A stretch of DNA of 64,000 nt. It comes from Thermogemmatispora aurantia (lineage in GTDB: Bacteria; Chloroflexota; Ktedonobacteria; Ktedonobacterales; Ktedonobacteraceae). Under the pieces are notes generated by a model. It was given only the letters and a program-made list of their open reading frames with translations, was not told the DNA's origin and made no database searches. Shown piece by piece: positions 1 to 9,186 of the stretch (positions are counted from its first letter, which is position 1; every line of letters starts with the position of its first letter). The position numbers and the translations under genes were made by a program. The DNA lies in NCBI RefSeq assembly GCF_008974285.1, contig NZ_BKZV01000003.1:558001-622000 (forward strand), given 5' to 3'.

Positions 1-187
1 TGGCAGGAGAATGGTCCTGGAGTGGTCTAGAGGTGAGCGCTGTCTGTGAGGAGCAAAGGAAAGAGTTGAGAGAGTCCTGAGAAGGGGAGCAATCATGCTA
101 TGTAGGGAAAGGGGAGAAAGGTCGACCCCCCTGCGGCTTCCTTCACGACATGAGGAAGACCGCTGCCAGGAGTGGAAGGAAGAGATC

Positions 188-1204
188 ATGTTTCAGCGCA
201 TTTTCGTTCCTCTCGATGGCTCGCGGCGCGCTGAGCAAGCCATAGGCATCGCAGCGCACCTGGCTGCTGCGGCCCACGGAAGCGTTCTGTTGTTTCAGGC
301 AGTCGATCTGCAGCCTGAGCGATGGCCTGTGTTTTTCCGCAGCCAACAGGTGCTGGAGGCTGCCACGTTCACCGCCGTTGCTCAGGCGCAAGCGTACCTT
401 GAGCAGCAGGCTCGCGACTCTGCTCTCACGGGCCTGCCCGTGGAGGCTCGGGCCAGGGCAGGGAAAGCGGCTTCTACCATCCTGCGTGAGATTGAGGCGA
501 CTCAAGCCGACTTGCTGGTGTTGGCCTGTCACGGTCCCAATCCCTGGGCCGTTGGCAGTGTCACAGCCCAACTGATACGCCATGCTCCCGTTCCTCTCCT
601 GATATGGCGCGAAGATAGCCCGAGCCTTAGTCAGGCTGATATGCAGACCAGACGTCGCTGGCGGCTTTTGGCTCCCCTCGATGGATCACTCTGGGCCAGG
701 GCTGCTCTTGAGCCGGCGGTTGCCCTGATGCAGGCGCTGGCCACCCAGGCCGAAATCTCGGTGCATCTGTTGCGCGTGGTCGTGCCTGTCCCTGTCCAGG
801 GTGAACAGGAGGGAGCGCGCTGGCTACTGCAGCAGCGCCTTCGCCAGGCTGAGGAGTCTTTGTCGCAGGCAGGCAAGGAGCTGGAACGGCTCTGGAGACG
901 CAGCGCGGCCACAGTACAGCCTCCGGCGCTCACCTGGTCCGTCGCTGTTGATCCTGATGTTGTGCATGCTATTGGGCAAGTGGCCCATCCCGATGAACCG
1001 TTTCCTGGCCGGGATGGCACGGGCACACCCGACTTGCTGCTCTTAAGTGCCTGGGGAAGCAATGAGGCGGATCAGCGGCGACTGGGCAGCGTAGCCGAGC
1101 GCCTCTTGCAGCTTGTGAGTCTCCCCATCTTGCTTGTTCCCACCCGAGCCTTGATACAGATCCTCCACGGCGCCGCTCAGGCACCGCCACAGATGGGCCA
1201 GTGA
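188..1204 (+). CDS. Tandem-domain universal stress protein
   Basis: 338 aa with two UspA-type domains. Domain 1 opens with MFQRIFVPLDGS and ends near VPLLIW with the nucleotide-binding pattern HGPNPWAVGSVTAQL. Domain 2 opens near residue 155 with LLAPLDGS and ends with LGSVAERLL and PILLVP, which matches the family G-x2-G-x9-G-S/T ATP-binding loop. The reading frame is open back to 95, but the ATG at 188 follows a GGAAGGAAGAG ribosome site and gives the canonical N-terminus, so the first 31 codons are discarded. Such proteins are cytoplasmic ATP-binding stress factors. A second tandem USP lies at 12121-13146. Upstream there is one CTGTGAG heptamer (44-50), half of the direct repeat seen at neighbouring promoters. 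Confidence 0.93.
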   Translation: MFQRIFVPLDGSRRAEQAIGIAAHLAAAAHGSVLLFQAVDLQPERWPVFFRSQQVLEAATFTAVAQAQAYLEQQARDSALTGLPVEARARAGKAASTILREIEATQADLLVLACHGPNPWAVGSVTAQLIRHAPVPLLIWREDSPSLSQADMQTRRRWRLLAPLDGSLWARAALEPAVALMQALATQAEISVHLLRVVVPVPVQGEQEGARWLLQQRLRQAEESLSQAGKELERLWRRSAATVQPPALTWSVAVDPDVVHAIGQVAHPDEPFPGRDGTGTPDLLLLSAWGSNEADQRRLGSVAERLLQLVSLPILLVPTRALIQILHGAAQAPPQMGQ

Positions 1205-1264
1205 CCAACCAGTAAGAAGCGAGCCGGGCCGCCCCCAATCAGAGAGATGCCACCTGCCACCAGA

Positions 1265-1312
1265 CAGAATCGCAGCCGTTGGCAAGAGAAGAGACCAACG
1301 GCTGCGATTCTG
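1265..1312. terminator. Perfect 18-bp hairpin between convergent genes
   Basis: An 18-bp arm (1265-1282) is perfectly complementary to 1295-1312 with a 12-nt purine-rich loop. It sits between the stop of the rightward stress protein (1204) and the stop of the leftward kinase (1331). A stem this long is best read as a bidirectional terminator for the convergent pair, although no clear U-tract follows on either strand. Confidence 0.7.
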
Positions 1313-1330
1313 CGAGCACGTGTCATGAGC

Positions 1331-3115
1331 CTAGGGCTGCACGAGTCGACAGGCCAGGCGCGGCTGCCCCAGGATGTCGAGCAATTGGGCAAGCAGCACC
1401 GGCAGCGGACGGTCAGTACGGAATGGCACCCCGATGATCTTCTCCGTCTCCGGAAGGCATGGCTGCCAGTGAGCACACTGGGCATCATAGAGGTCTGGCC
1501 GCCCGTCAGAGGCCTCGACTGTACTCGATCGCAACGACAGCTCGCCGGTGCCGCTTGAGCCTGGGGCGGCGACTCGCTGGCGCTGGCTCCAGCGATGACG
1601 GAGCCGCGCTAAGGCTTCTTCCTTTGGACAAAAGCACTCGATGAAGAAAGTGGGAACGCCTTGAGCAGCAGCGGCCTGGGCCATGATCTGCCGATCTTCG
1701 CGGCGCAGAAAGGAGGCATCCAGAATCACCGAGCGCCCTTCTTGCAAGGCCAGGATGGCCAGGGCATGGAGCGCCTGATAGGTACGTGTCCCCCAGGCCG
1801 GGGCATAGATACCTTTTCCAAAAGCCTCAGCCCGCGTCTCACCGGGAGCGAGGCCCGCCAGACGCTTGCGAATCACATCGGACGAAAAGAGCGCCGCCCC
1901 AGTCGTTTGTTGGAGGGTCCGCGCCAACGTGCTTTTGCCCGTACCCATCAAGCCGCCAATCATGACCAGCGTTGCTCCGGCAGGTCGACTGGCATAATGA
2001 GCGGCCAGCGCAAACAAGGCGCTCGCCTGCTGCTGAGCCTGATCGCGCTCCTCCAGAGGGACCTCGGGTTCATCCAGCAGCAGCGAGGCCACTTTGCCAC
2101 GCACGCAGGCGCGATAGCACAGATAGAAAGGCAGCACCTCGCGTAAGCTCTCATCCTCTGTGGCCCTGACATAGGCATCGACAAAAGCATCCGCCAGGTC
2201 CACTCGTGCGCTATATTCCAGCTCCATCGCCAGGAAAGCTACCTCAGCGGCGATGTCAGCATAGCGAAAGCGGGTATTGAACTCGATGCGGTCCAGAAAA
2301 AGAAGCTGTGGCTCCTGCTGTCCGTCCTCGGGGGGAGACTCCAGCCAGTAGACATGCTGGAGGCGCAGGTCTCCGTGCCCATCTCGGATGCATCCCTGGG
2401 CGATGCGCCCCAGCAACAGCGCCCGGCGCTGCGCAAGAAACTGCTCGACGTAGCGTTGAATCTGCTCGTAGGTTGACTGATCCAGGGTGCGACCAAGGTA
2501 GGGCTGAAGCTGGGTCAGGGTCTCCTGCCAGTTGAAGGCTAACAGCTCCGGCTGGCCATAGCGGCGTACTTCGTCATCTGCGCGGGCCTCGGCATGGAAG
2601 GCGGCCAGACGCCGGGCGACCGCTTCGAGCATCGCCGCCGAGAGGCGCCCGCTCTGGAGCCAGCCGGCCAGGGTTGCTGTCTCGGGGAGACGACGCATCA
2701 CTACTGCATAGTCAACAACCGTCCCCTCTTCGAGAGAAGAAGCAGGCTCTGGCACGCTCTCCGGCGAGAAGATCGGGCCAATATGCATCTCCTCTCGCTG
2801 GGTGCGCACGATGGGGGCCACGCCCAGATAGATGCCGGGCGCCAGCGGGGCATTCACAAGAACCTCCTCCCGACACCACTGGCGGCGCAGCATCGGCGTT
2901 GAGTAATCGAGAAAGCCCAGATTCACCGGCTTCTTCAATTTATAGGCCAGATCAGGGAGGAGCACAACCACGGAAGCGTGAGTCTGCACCAGATGAGGAG
3001 CTGAAGCGGCAGGCGTCGACTGGTGCTGGGCGCTTGCCGCGCGCGCTGGCGCCTTCCCTGCCAAAATAGTGGTGATCATGGCCTCTGCTGCCTGCATGAC
3101 CGATGGCGCTGGCAT
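1331..3115 (-). CDS. APH-like / P-loop AAA kinase fusion protein
   Basis: 594 aa, two domains. The N-terminal half resembles aminoglycoside-phosphotransferase-like kinases (COG2187), with HGDLRLQHVYW as the catalytic loop and a following FLDRIEF segment. The C-terminal half is a P-loop kinase (COG0645) with Walker A GGLMGTGKST (Lys394) and conserved downstream FSSDVIRK. The ATG at 3115 follows GAGGAGAAG four bases upstream. The frame is open to 3145, but that start would lie upstream of this ribosome site. The substrate is unknown. Mycobacterium tuberculosis Rv2004c has the same architecture and belongs to the DosR regulon, which fits the stress genes around it. A perfect CTGTGAG-N4-CTGTGAG repeat lies at 3405-3422, about 290 nt upstream. 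Confidence 0.88.
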   Translation of the reverse strand: MPAPSVMQAAEAMITTILAGKAPARAASAQHQSTPAASAPHLVQTHASVVVLLPDLAYKLKKPVNLGFLDYSTPMLRRQWCREEVLVNAPLAPGIYLGVAPIVRTQREEMHIGPIFSPESVPEPASSLEEGTVVDYAVVMRRLPETATLAGWLQSGRLSAAMLEAVARRLAAFHAEARADDEVRRYGQPELLAFNWQETLTQLQPYLGRTLDQSTYEQIQRYVEQFLAQRRALLLGRIAQGCIRDGHGDLRLQHVYWLESPPEDGQQEPQLLFLDRIEFNTRFRYADIAAEVAFLAMELEYSARVDLADAFVDAYVRATEDESLREVLPFYLCYRACVRGKVASLLLDEPEVPLEERDQAQQQASALFALAAHYASRPAGATLVMIGGLMGTGKSTLARTLQQTTGAALFSSDVIRKRLAGLAPGETRAEAFGKGIYAPAWGTRTYQALHALAILALQEGRSVILDASFLRREDRQIMAQAAAAQGVPTFFIECFCPKEEALARLRHRWSQRQRVAAPGSSGTGELSLRSSTVEASDGRPDLYDAQCAHWQPCLPETEKIIGVPFRTDRPLPVLLAQLLDILGQPRLACRLVQP

Positions 3116-3404
3116 GGTGCTTCTCCTCAGATGGCTCAGCAACACGATGTCCTGAAGACGGCAACCTGACTGACAGGAGGCAGGAAGGTCGCTGCCAGAC
3201 TGCCCCTCCTACCTGGTCGCTACGGCTCCATTGCCGCACCGGCCCTGAGCCACCCCGCTGGTAGAAGCCAGCTGGCAGCGCCTTCCAACCCGAGACAAGA
3301 TGAGCAAGGCCATTCGTTCTGCCCCTGAGCGAATCCCGGCTGCTCCTGTCAATAGAACCATAGCACCTGCACCGCACGGCTCCCTCTCCAGGCCTCGGCC
3401 AATG

Positions 3405-3422
3405 CTCACAGGGCGCTCACAG
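3405..3422 (-). promoter_or_regulatory. 11-bp-spaced direct repeat (regulon site 1)
   Basis: Read on the minus strand this is CTGTGAG-CGCC-CTGTGAG: two identical heptamers, 11 bp centre to centre. It overlaps the stop codon of the upstream P-type ATPase and precedes the kinase gene at 3115. The arrangement is that of an OmpR/PhoB-type box. Five further copies lie in the first 13.4 kb. Confidence 0.6.
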
Positions 3423-5486
3423 TACCCGCCTGCCCTGCCCGGTTTCTAGCGGGATGCGGCTCACGCGCAAGGCATTGAAAATGACCAGGACATCAATGCC
3501 CTCTTGCAGAATGGCGCCTACAGCCGGCGGTATCCAGCCAAAGGCCGCCAGCAGCATCGCTGTCGCGCTCAATCCCATTCCCACCCAGATTCCCTGACGG
3601 GCGATACGCATGACACCGCGCCCAAGCCGTACAGCGGTGGCGATGCGCCGTACATCCTCGGAGAGGAGCACGGCATCCGCGACGCTGGCCGCTGCGGTCA
3701 GCCCCTGCTGTCCCATGGCGATCCCCACGGTGGCGGTGGCCAGTGCGGGCGCATCGTTGACCCCATCGCCGACCATCAATACTTTGCGCCCTTTGTTGAG
3801 GTAATCGCGGATGACCTGGACTTTCTCTTCCGGTAAGCAGCGCGCTACCGCGCGGTCCATGCCGGCAAGGGCTCTGATCCGCTGGGCCATCTCCTCGCCG
3901 TCGCCGGTCAGGAGCACTCTTTCCTCAATGCCCGCTTGCTTGAGATCAGCCATGAGTTGGGCAAGATCAGCCCGGGGTCGATCCTCCAGAACGATCAGCG
4001 CCAGGCAGTAACCATTCACGGCCAGAAAGCTGGCGATCTGGCCGGTCGCTGTCCACTGCTCGCGGGCCAGCAAGAGGACCGGCGGGAGCGGGATTCCGCG
4101 CTGACGCAGAAAGGTACGGTTGCCCACTGTGACCTCATAGATCGGCTCCTCCGGCGCCGCAGTCAGACGGACGCGCCCCGCGACTCCTTTGCCAAAGACT
4201 TCCTGGAACTGCTCAGTTAGTCCAGGAGCCAGCCCTTGCGCGCGGGCGGATTCGACAATAGCCCGCGCCAGGATATGCGAGGAAAGCTGTTCCACTGAGG
4301 CCGCCAGGCGCAGTAAGGTCGCATCATCGAGGAGGGGGGCCTCAGCAGGCACCTCCGACGCCGGCGCTCGCCAGAGCCTGGAGACGGAAGGCATCCCCAG
4401 GGTCAAGGTTCCGGTCTTATCAAACACGGCCACCTGCACCTCACCGAGAGCTTCCACAGTCGCGCCGCTCTTGACAATGAGGCCTGCTCGGGCCGCCCGG
4501 TCGATGCCGGACATGATGGCGATCGGCGTGGCCAGAATCAGAGGGCAGGGCGTGGCTACTACGAGCACAGCCAGGGCCGTGATACCGCTCCCGGTAAGCA
4601 GCCAGGTCAGTGCAGCGAGCGAGAGGCTCACAGCGGTAAAGAGGACGCTGTAGCGATCGGCCAGGCGGTGAAGAGGAGCTTTCTGCTCTTGAGCCGCGGC
4701 GACCAGGCGCACAATCTGAGCGTATTTGCTCTCAAGGCTGCGTCGGGTGGCACGCACTTCGAGCGGGCGATCGAGATTGAGGCTGCCGGAGAGCACGGTC
4801 GCCCCCACGGTCTTCGGTTGCGGCAGCGGTTCGCCCGTGAGATCGGCCTCACTCACGTATGAAGAGCCAGCTACTATCTCGCCATCTACAGGAACCAGCT
4901 CGCCGGGCTTGACCACCACAACCATGCCCACTTCAATGTCCTCGGCGGCAAGATCGACCAGCTCCTGCCCACGCCAGATATGGCTAATGCGCGGCGCGCG
5001 CTCAGCCAGGGCTGAAAGAGAGCGGCGAGCCTGCCGGAGCGCATACGCCTCCAGGGCTTCGCCCCCAGAGAGCATCAGCACGACAAAAGCCCCAGCCAGA
5101 TACTCCCCCGCCAGGAGCGCCCCGATGATGGCGAGAATCGCGATGAGGTCAACGCTCAGTTCCCGACGGCTGAGCTGTCGCAGCGTCTGCCAGCTCAGGG
5201 GAATGCCTCCCATCACCGTGATCACCAGGAGCACCCAGCGCGCAAGGTCAGCGCGTCCGCTTAGCCAGCAGAGGAGCGCGACGAGGAGCAGCAACAGCGC
5301 TGCGGAAGGCAGAGGATAATGACGCAGCAACTCCCCCAGGGCTTTGCGACCAAAGCGCGGCGGCAGTTGCACCGCCGCCTGGGCTGGGATAGGCGGCACG
5401 GGAGTCGCCGCTCTCTTCCCGTGCTCTGGGTCTGAGACAAGCTGAGACTGCGGAAGGGCAGGCTGGCGCCGATGGACCACTGGCAT
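3417..5486 (-). CDS. Heavy-metal translocating P1B-type ATPase
   Basis: 689 aa inner-membrane cation pump. Visible motifs are TGEPLPQPK in the actuator domain, CPL in the metal-binding transmembrane helix (Cys314, within TPCPLILATP), the phosphorylation motif DKTGTLT (Asp356) and the hinge GDGVNDAPALA. There is no N-terminal HMA domain; the first 60 residues are proline-rich and polar. The intramembrane motif is CPL, not the CPC, CPH or SPC of well-studied subfamilies, so the metal cannot be assigned. The ATG at 5486 has AAAAGGA nine bases upstream; an upstream GTG at 5531 is possible. It is transcribed divergently from the magnesium ATPase, and a direct-repeat site lies about 88 nt upstream. 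Confidence 0.9.
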   Translation of the reverse strand: MPVVHRRQPALPQSQLVSDPEHGKRAATPVPPIPAQAAVQLPPRFGRKALGELLRHYPLPSAALLLLLVALLCWLSGRADLARWVLLVITVMGGIPLSWQTLRQLSRRELSVDLIAILAIIGALLAGEYLAGAFVVLMLSGGEALEAYALRQARRSLSALAERAPRISHIWRGQELVDLAAEDIEVGMVVVVKPGELVPVDGEIVAGSSYVSEADLTGEPLPQPKTVGATVLSGSLNLDRPLEVRATRRSLESKYAQIVRLVAAAQEQKAPLHRLADRYSVLFTAVSLSLAALTWLLTGSGITALAVLVVATPCPLILATPIAIMSGIDRAARAGLIVKSGATVEALGEVQVAVFDKTGTLTLGMPSVSRLWRAPASEVPAEAPLLDDATLLRLAASVEQLSSHILARAIVESARAQGLAPGLTEQFQEVFGKGVAGRVRLTAAPEEPIYEVTVGNRTFLRQRGIPLPPVLLLAREQWTATGQIASFLAVNGYCLALIVLEDRPRADLAQLMADLKQAGIEERVLLTGDGEEMAQRIRALAGMDRAVARCLPEEKVQVIRDYLNKGRKVLMVGDGVNDAPALATATVGIAMGQQGLTAAASVADAVLLSEDVRRIATAVRLGRGVMRIARQGIWVGMGLSATAMLLAAFGWIPPAVGAILQEGIDVLVIFNALRVSRIPLETGQGRRVL

Positions 5487-5573
5487 AGTTGGATATCCTT
5501 TTTCTCCTGTAGTGGAGGGGAAATGTTCCACTCCGAGGAACGTTGCTTCTCACCACCAGGATACATGCCAGTG

Positions 5574-5591
5574 GTCACACATCCATCACAG
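5574..5591 (-). promoter_or_regulatory. 11-bp-spaced direct repeat (regulon site 2)
   Basis: On the minus strand CTGTGAT-GGAT-GTGTGAC, matching the CTGTGAG-N4-CTGTGAG pattern in 11 of 14 positions. It lies 88 nt upstream of the P1B ATPase start, with a possible -10 (TATCCT) shortly downstream. Confidence 0.5.
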
Positions 5592-5700
5592 CCTGTCAGC
5601 CCTATCTCACGAAGCGTTCTCTACCTTGTCTGCCTGGCCTGGATTCGCTGACCTGCCTCAGAGGGGCATTGTGATAGCGCTGTAACCATGCCAGGGATGT

Positions 5701-5718
5701 CCGTGAGGTAATCGTGAT
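5701..5718 (+). promoter_or_regulatory. 11-bp-spaced direct repeat (regulon site 3)
   Basis: CCGTGAG-GTAA-TCGTGAT on the plus strand, 74 nt before the magnesium ATPase start. The GTGA cores are exactly 11 bp apart as at the other sites, but the flanking positions are weaker. A TTAGAT sequence about 13 nt downstream could serve as -10. Confidence 0.45.
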
Positions 5719-5791
5719 GACAGCCTGTTAGATTCGGAGTGTTTTTGTTACTGCCTACTAATAGCCAGGGGAAGAAGAAGGAGCAACGCTG

Positions 5792-8395
5792 ATGCCCGGT
5801 CTACCGCCCTCCTCCCACAGGGAGCCGATCACGACCACGATAGCCGCCGTTAGTCCACGCTACAGCCAATCGCTCAGCCAGCTACTGACCGAAGTGCGCT
5901 CCTCAGAGCAAGGACTGACTGAGGAAGAAGCGCGCCGCCGCTTGCGCCAATTCGGCCCCAACGAGGTCGCCGCTGAACGGACCAGCTCAGGGGTGGTCCA
6001 GCTCGTACGGCTCTTCCTCAACCCGTTAGTCGCCGTCTTGCTGCTGGCAAGCCTGGTCTCCGCCTTACTCGGCGAGCTAACCAACGCTCTCATCATTGCG
6101 ATTATCGTCTTCCTGAGCCTGGTGCTGAACTTCTTGCAGAGCTATCGCTCTCAGCGGGCCGTCGAGCGCCTGCGTTCGTCTGTCGCCCCTGTGGCTCACG
6201 TCTTGCGCGATGGCCGCTGGCAAGATCTCCCCCGCCGGCTGCTGGTTCCCGGCGATGTCATTCGCCTGGCCGCCGGCGACCTGGTGCCGGCAGATGCTCG
6301 TCTGATTGAGGCCCTGGATCTCCATGTACAGCAGGCCGCGCTCACAGGTGAATCACTGCCGGTCGCTAAACGGGCCGAGGAGACAGCAACCACGCTGGCC
6401 CATCCCGCCGAAGCCCCCAACTGGGTCTTCCTCGGCACCTCCGTGGTGAGTGGCAGCGCCCTTGCCCTTGTGGTAGCCACAGGCCCCCGGACAGCCTTCG
6501 GGGATGTGGCCATTCGTCTGGCTCAGCGCCCACCTGAGACCGAGTTTGAGCGTGGACTCCGCCGCTTCAGCTTCCTCATTCTGGAAACGGTCTTCTTTTT
6601 AACGCTCTTTGTGTTTCTCACCGGTGTCCTTCTGCATCACCCGCTTTTCGAGTCCGTACTCTTCGCTCTGGCTCTGGCCGTTGGGCTAACCCCCGAGTTT
6701 CTGCCGATGATCGTCACTATTACCCTGGGACAGGGAGCCGTGCGCATGGCCAGGCGCAAGGTCATCGTCAAGCATTTGGAGGCGATCCAGAACTTTGGCA
6801 GCATTGATATCCTGTGCACGGATAAAACCGGTACTCTGACCCGAGGAGAGATGACGCTGCAAGAGGCCTGTGATCTACGGGGGCAGGCCTCCGAGCGTAC
6901 TCTCTTCTTCGCTTACCTCAACAGCGCCCTCCAGACCGGTTTCAACAGCCCGCTCGATCAAGCGATCCAGCGCAGCGGCGCATTCTCGCTGGCCGCTTAT
7001 CGTAAGTACGGCGAGATCCCCTTTGATTTTGAGCGGCGCCGCCTCTCCGTCATCGTCGAGCAGACCAACACCGCCAGGCGGCTCCTCATTGTCAAAGGGG
7101 CCCCCGAGCATATCCTTCCGCTCTGCACTGGCTGCGAGCTGGATGGTGTAGCCCAGCCGCTGACAGCCACCCTGCGAGGTCAGGCTGAGGCACTCCATCA
7201 GCGCTTCAGCCAGGAAGGACTGCGCGTGCTCGCCGTGGCCTATCGCGAGCTGCCTCAGCAGGAGCGCTATGGCCAGGCGGAAGAGCAGGACCTGATCTTG
7301 TTGGGATTGCTGACCTTTGTCGATCCACCCCAGGCCGGCGTCGCTGAGGCTATTGCCGCCCTGGCGCGGGACGGGGTCCAGGTCAAGATCGTCACAGGCG
7401 ATAACGAGCTGGTGGCGCGCCATATCTGTCGCCAGGTAGGGCTGGATCCAGCGCGCGTGCTGGTAGGCAGCCAGCTAGAGCGCATGAGCGATGCCGCCTT
7501 GCTCGGCGCGGTGGAACACGTCACGCTCTTCGCCCGGGTCTCGCCTGCGCAGAAAAGTCGCATTTTGCTGGCCCTCAAACGCCGTGGCCATGTCGTGGGC
7601 TTCCTGGGCGATGGCATCAATGATGCGCCCTCGCTGCACGCGGCAGATGTAGGGATCTCGGTCGCCGGTGCCGTCGATATCGCCAGAGAGGCCGCCAGCA
7701 TTCTCCTCCTGGAGCAGAGCCTGCAGGTGCTCCACGCAGGCATTCTGGAGGGGCGCAGGGCCTTCGGCAACGTGATGAAATATCTCCTTATGGGTACCAG
7801 CTCCAACTTTGGGAACGTCTTCAGCATGGCCGGGGCCTTTCTCCTCCTGCCTTTTCTGCCGATGCTGCCGGCCCAGATTCTGCTCAATAACTTTCTCTAC
7901 GACCTGGCGCAGGTCACCATTCCCACCGACCACGTCGACGCCAGCCTGATGCTCAAGCCGCAGCGCTGGAACATCGGCCTGATCCGCAACTTCATGCTGC
8001 TGGTTGGACCCATCAGTTCGCTCTACGATTTCTTGACCTTTTTTGTCATGCTCGCGGTCTTTCATGCCTCCGAGGCCCTCTTTCACACCGGCTGGTTCAT
8101 CGAGTCCCTGGCGACGCAGACCCTGGTGATCTTCGTGATCCGTACCGCTGGTCATCCGCTGCGCAGTCGTCCCAGCCTGCCATTGACGCTCACCACCCTG
8201 GCAGTGGTTGGCTGCGGGCTGCTGCTGCCCTGGACGCCGCTGGCCGCTCCACTGGGCTTTGTGCCGTTGCCTGCCGGCTACTTCCTCTTCCTGGCAGTTG
8301 CCACACTGACCTACCTGGCACTGGTCGAGCTGGTGAAGGGGCGCCTGTTGCCAACCAGCCAGCAAGCTGGCCTATCGGGTCAGGCGCAACCGTGA
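5792..8395 (+). CDS. mgtA: Magnesium-translocating P-type ATPase
   Basis: 867 aa P3B-type ATPase. The N-terminal cation ATPase domain contains LTEEEARRRLRQFGPNEV. The actuator contains ALTGESLPV, the phosphorylation site is CTDKTGTLTRGEM (Asp344), the nucleotide-domain hinge is GDGINDAPSLHAADVGISV, and the C-terminal membrane region contains NNFLYDLAQVTIPTDHVD, which is diagnostic for MgtA/MgtB. Length is typical of the family. The start has an AGGAG eight bases upstream. MgtA pumps Mg2+ inward across the cytoplasmic membrane. No MgtL-type leader or Mg riboswitch is visible in the 300-nt divergent intergenic region, which instead carries two direct-repeat sites. Confidence 0.95.
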   Translation: MPGLPPSSHREPITTTIAAVSPRYSQSLSQLLTEVRSSEQGLTEEEARRRLRQFGPNEVAAERTSSGVVQLVRLFLNPLVAVLLLASLVSALLGELTNALIIAIIVFLSLVLNFLQSYRSQRAVERLRSSVAPVAHVLRDGRWQDLPRRLLVPGDVIRLAAGDLVPADARLIEALDLHVQQAALTGESLPVAKRAEETATTLAHPAEAPNWVFLGTSVVSGSALALVVATGPRTAFGDVAIRLAQRPPETEFERGLRRFSFLILETVFFLTLFVFLTGVLLHHPLFESVLFALALAVGLTPEFLPMIVTITLGQGAVRMARRKVIVKHLEAIQNFGSIDILCTDKTGTLTRGEMTLQEACDLRGQASERTLFFAYLNSALQTGFNSPLDQAIQRSGAFSLAAYRKYGEIPFDFERRRLSVIVEQTNTARRLLIVKGAPEHILPLCTGCELDGVAQPLTATLRGQAEALHQRFSQEGLRVLAVAYRELPQQERYGQAEEQDLILLGLLTFVDPPQAGVAEAIAALARDGVQVKIVTGDNELVARHICRQVGLDPARVLVGSQLERMSDAALLGAVEHVTLFARVSPAQKSRILLALKRRGHVVGFLGDGINDAPSLHAADVGISVAGAVDIAREAASILLLEQSLQVLHAGILEGRRAFGNVMKYLLMGTSSNFGNVFSMAGAFLLLPFLPMLPAQILLNNFLYDLAQVTIPTDHVDASLMLKPQRWNIGLIRNFMLLVGPISSLYDFLTFFVMLAVFHASEALFHTGWFIESLATQTLVIFVIRTAGHPLRSRPSLPLTLTTLAVVGCGLLLPWTPLAAPLGFVPLPAGYFLFLAVATLTYLALVELVKGRLLPTSQQAGLSGQAQP

Positions 8396-8583
8396 GCAGC
8401 GTCGGCGGCTCCCGACCAGAAGCAAGCGCCGTCAGCTCTCAGTCAGAAGGCAGCGATGGAACCTTCTGCAGAGCTGACGGTGTGACGGTGGTGCACGGGC
8501 GGACCAGCCACATGCAGTGTGCCGGACAAGATGCCTGTCCGCTAGTCATCTGCGCTTCTCCGTCGCTGGTAATTCCTCCGGGA

Positions 8584-8856
8584 TCATGGCCGGCTCTCTT
8601 CCGAAGAGCGCAGGCGGGCCAGCATTGCGTCAAAGGTCGCGGCGTCGATTTCTCCGCGCGCGTAGCGCTCCTGTAGAATCTGCAAGGGAGAGCGATTCGG
8701 CCCCGAGGGATACAGGCGAGACGGTCCCTCTGAGAACCAGCCTTTCCCTCTGGCCAGACGAAACAGGGCCCAGGCCAGGGCCGCCAGCAAGATCAGCCAG
8801 AGAACGGCCCCGAGCCACATCCATAGCATGCCTCCGCAGCCAAAGCCCCACATCAT
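8584..8856 (-). CDS. Small SHOCT-domain membrane protein
   Basis: 90 aa. One strongly hydrophobic helix (about residues 5-30: a Met/Trp/Gly-rich start followed by WLILLAALAWALF), a short basic and Ser/Pro linker, then a C-terminal SHOCT-like motif (ILQERYARGEIDAATFDAMLARL). Proteins of this kind are common single-pass membrane proteins of unknown biochemical role. The ATG at 8856 is preceded by a GAGGTG ribosome site; an upstream start at 8907 would overrun this site and is rejected. A perfect direct-repeat box lies 124 nt upstream in the same orientation. Confidence 0.8.
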   Translation of the reverse strand: MMWGFGCGGMLWMWLGAVLWLILLAALAWALFRLARGKGWFSEGPSRLYPSGPNRSPLQILQERYARGEIDAATFDAMLARLRSSEESRP

Positions 8857-8979
8857 CAAGATCACCTCATTTCTTGAGCGTTTCCTCTCCTTGAACAAGC
8901 CAGGCACACTCGTTGCCTTACTTCAGATACTATGATCCACTCCCACACTCTCGATCTGTTCACAGCGCCGCCCAATTGA

Positions 8980-8997
8980 CTCACAGTGACCTCACAG
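8980..8997 (-). promoter_or_regulatory. 11-bp-spaced direct repeat (regulon site 4)
   Basis: Minus strand CTGTGAG-GTCA-CTGTGAG, both heptamers perfect. It lies in the divergent region between the SHOCT gene (start 8856) and the acyl-CoA synthetase (start 9187), so it could serve either or both. Confidence 0.6.
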
Positions 8998-9186
8998 GAC
9001 GCCGGGGTGAGATGGGGAGAAGCATGCAGCGCGGTGTCCCTGCTCTTCTGGCGACCCGTCGTGATGGAACTGAGAGGAGGGCGGCCAGGTAAGAGAGCAG
9101 ATCGTGAGTTGGACACGCTAGGCTGGTGATCGAGACCAACAGGATACACGTACGCTCTCAATATGTTGAGGAAAGGAGCCACCACA

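Noticed and set aside
5531..5791. A possible magnesium riboswitch or MgtL-type leader before the magnesium ATPase
   Set aside because: The 74-nt leader region after the direct-repeat site shows no conserved stems or a proline-rich leader peptide.
7475..8365. A 296-codon frame antisense to the magnesium ATPase
   Set aside because: It is the complement of a clearly conserved gene and has Gln/His-rich shadow composition.
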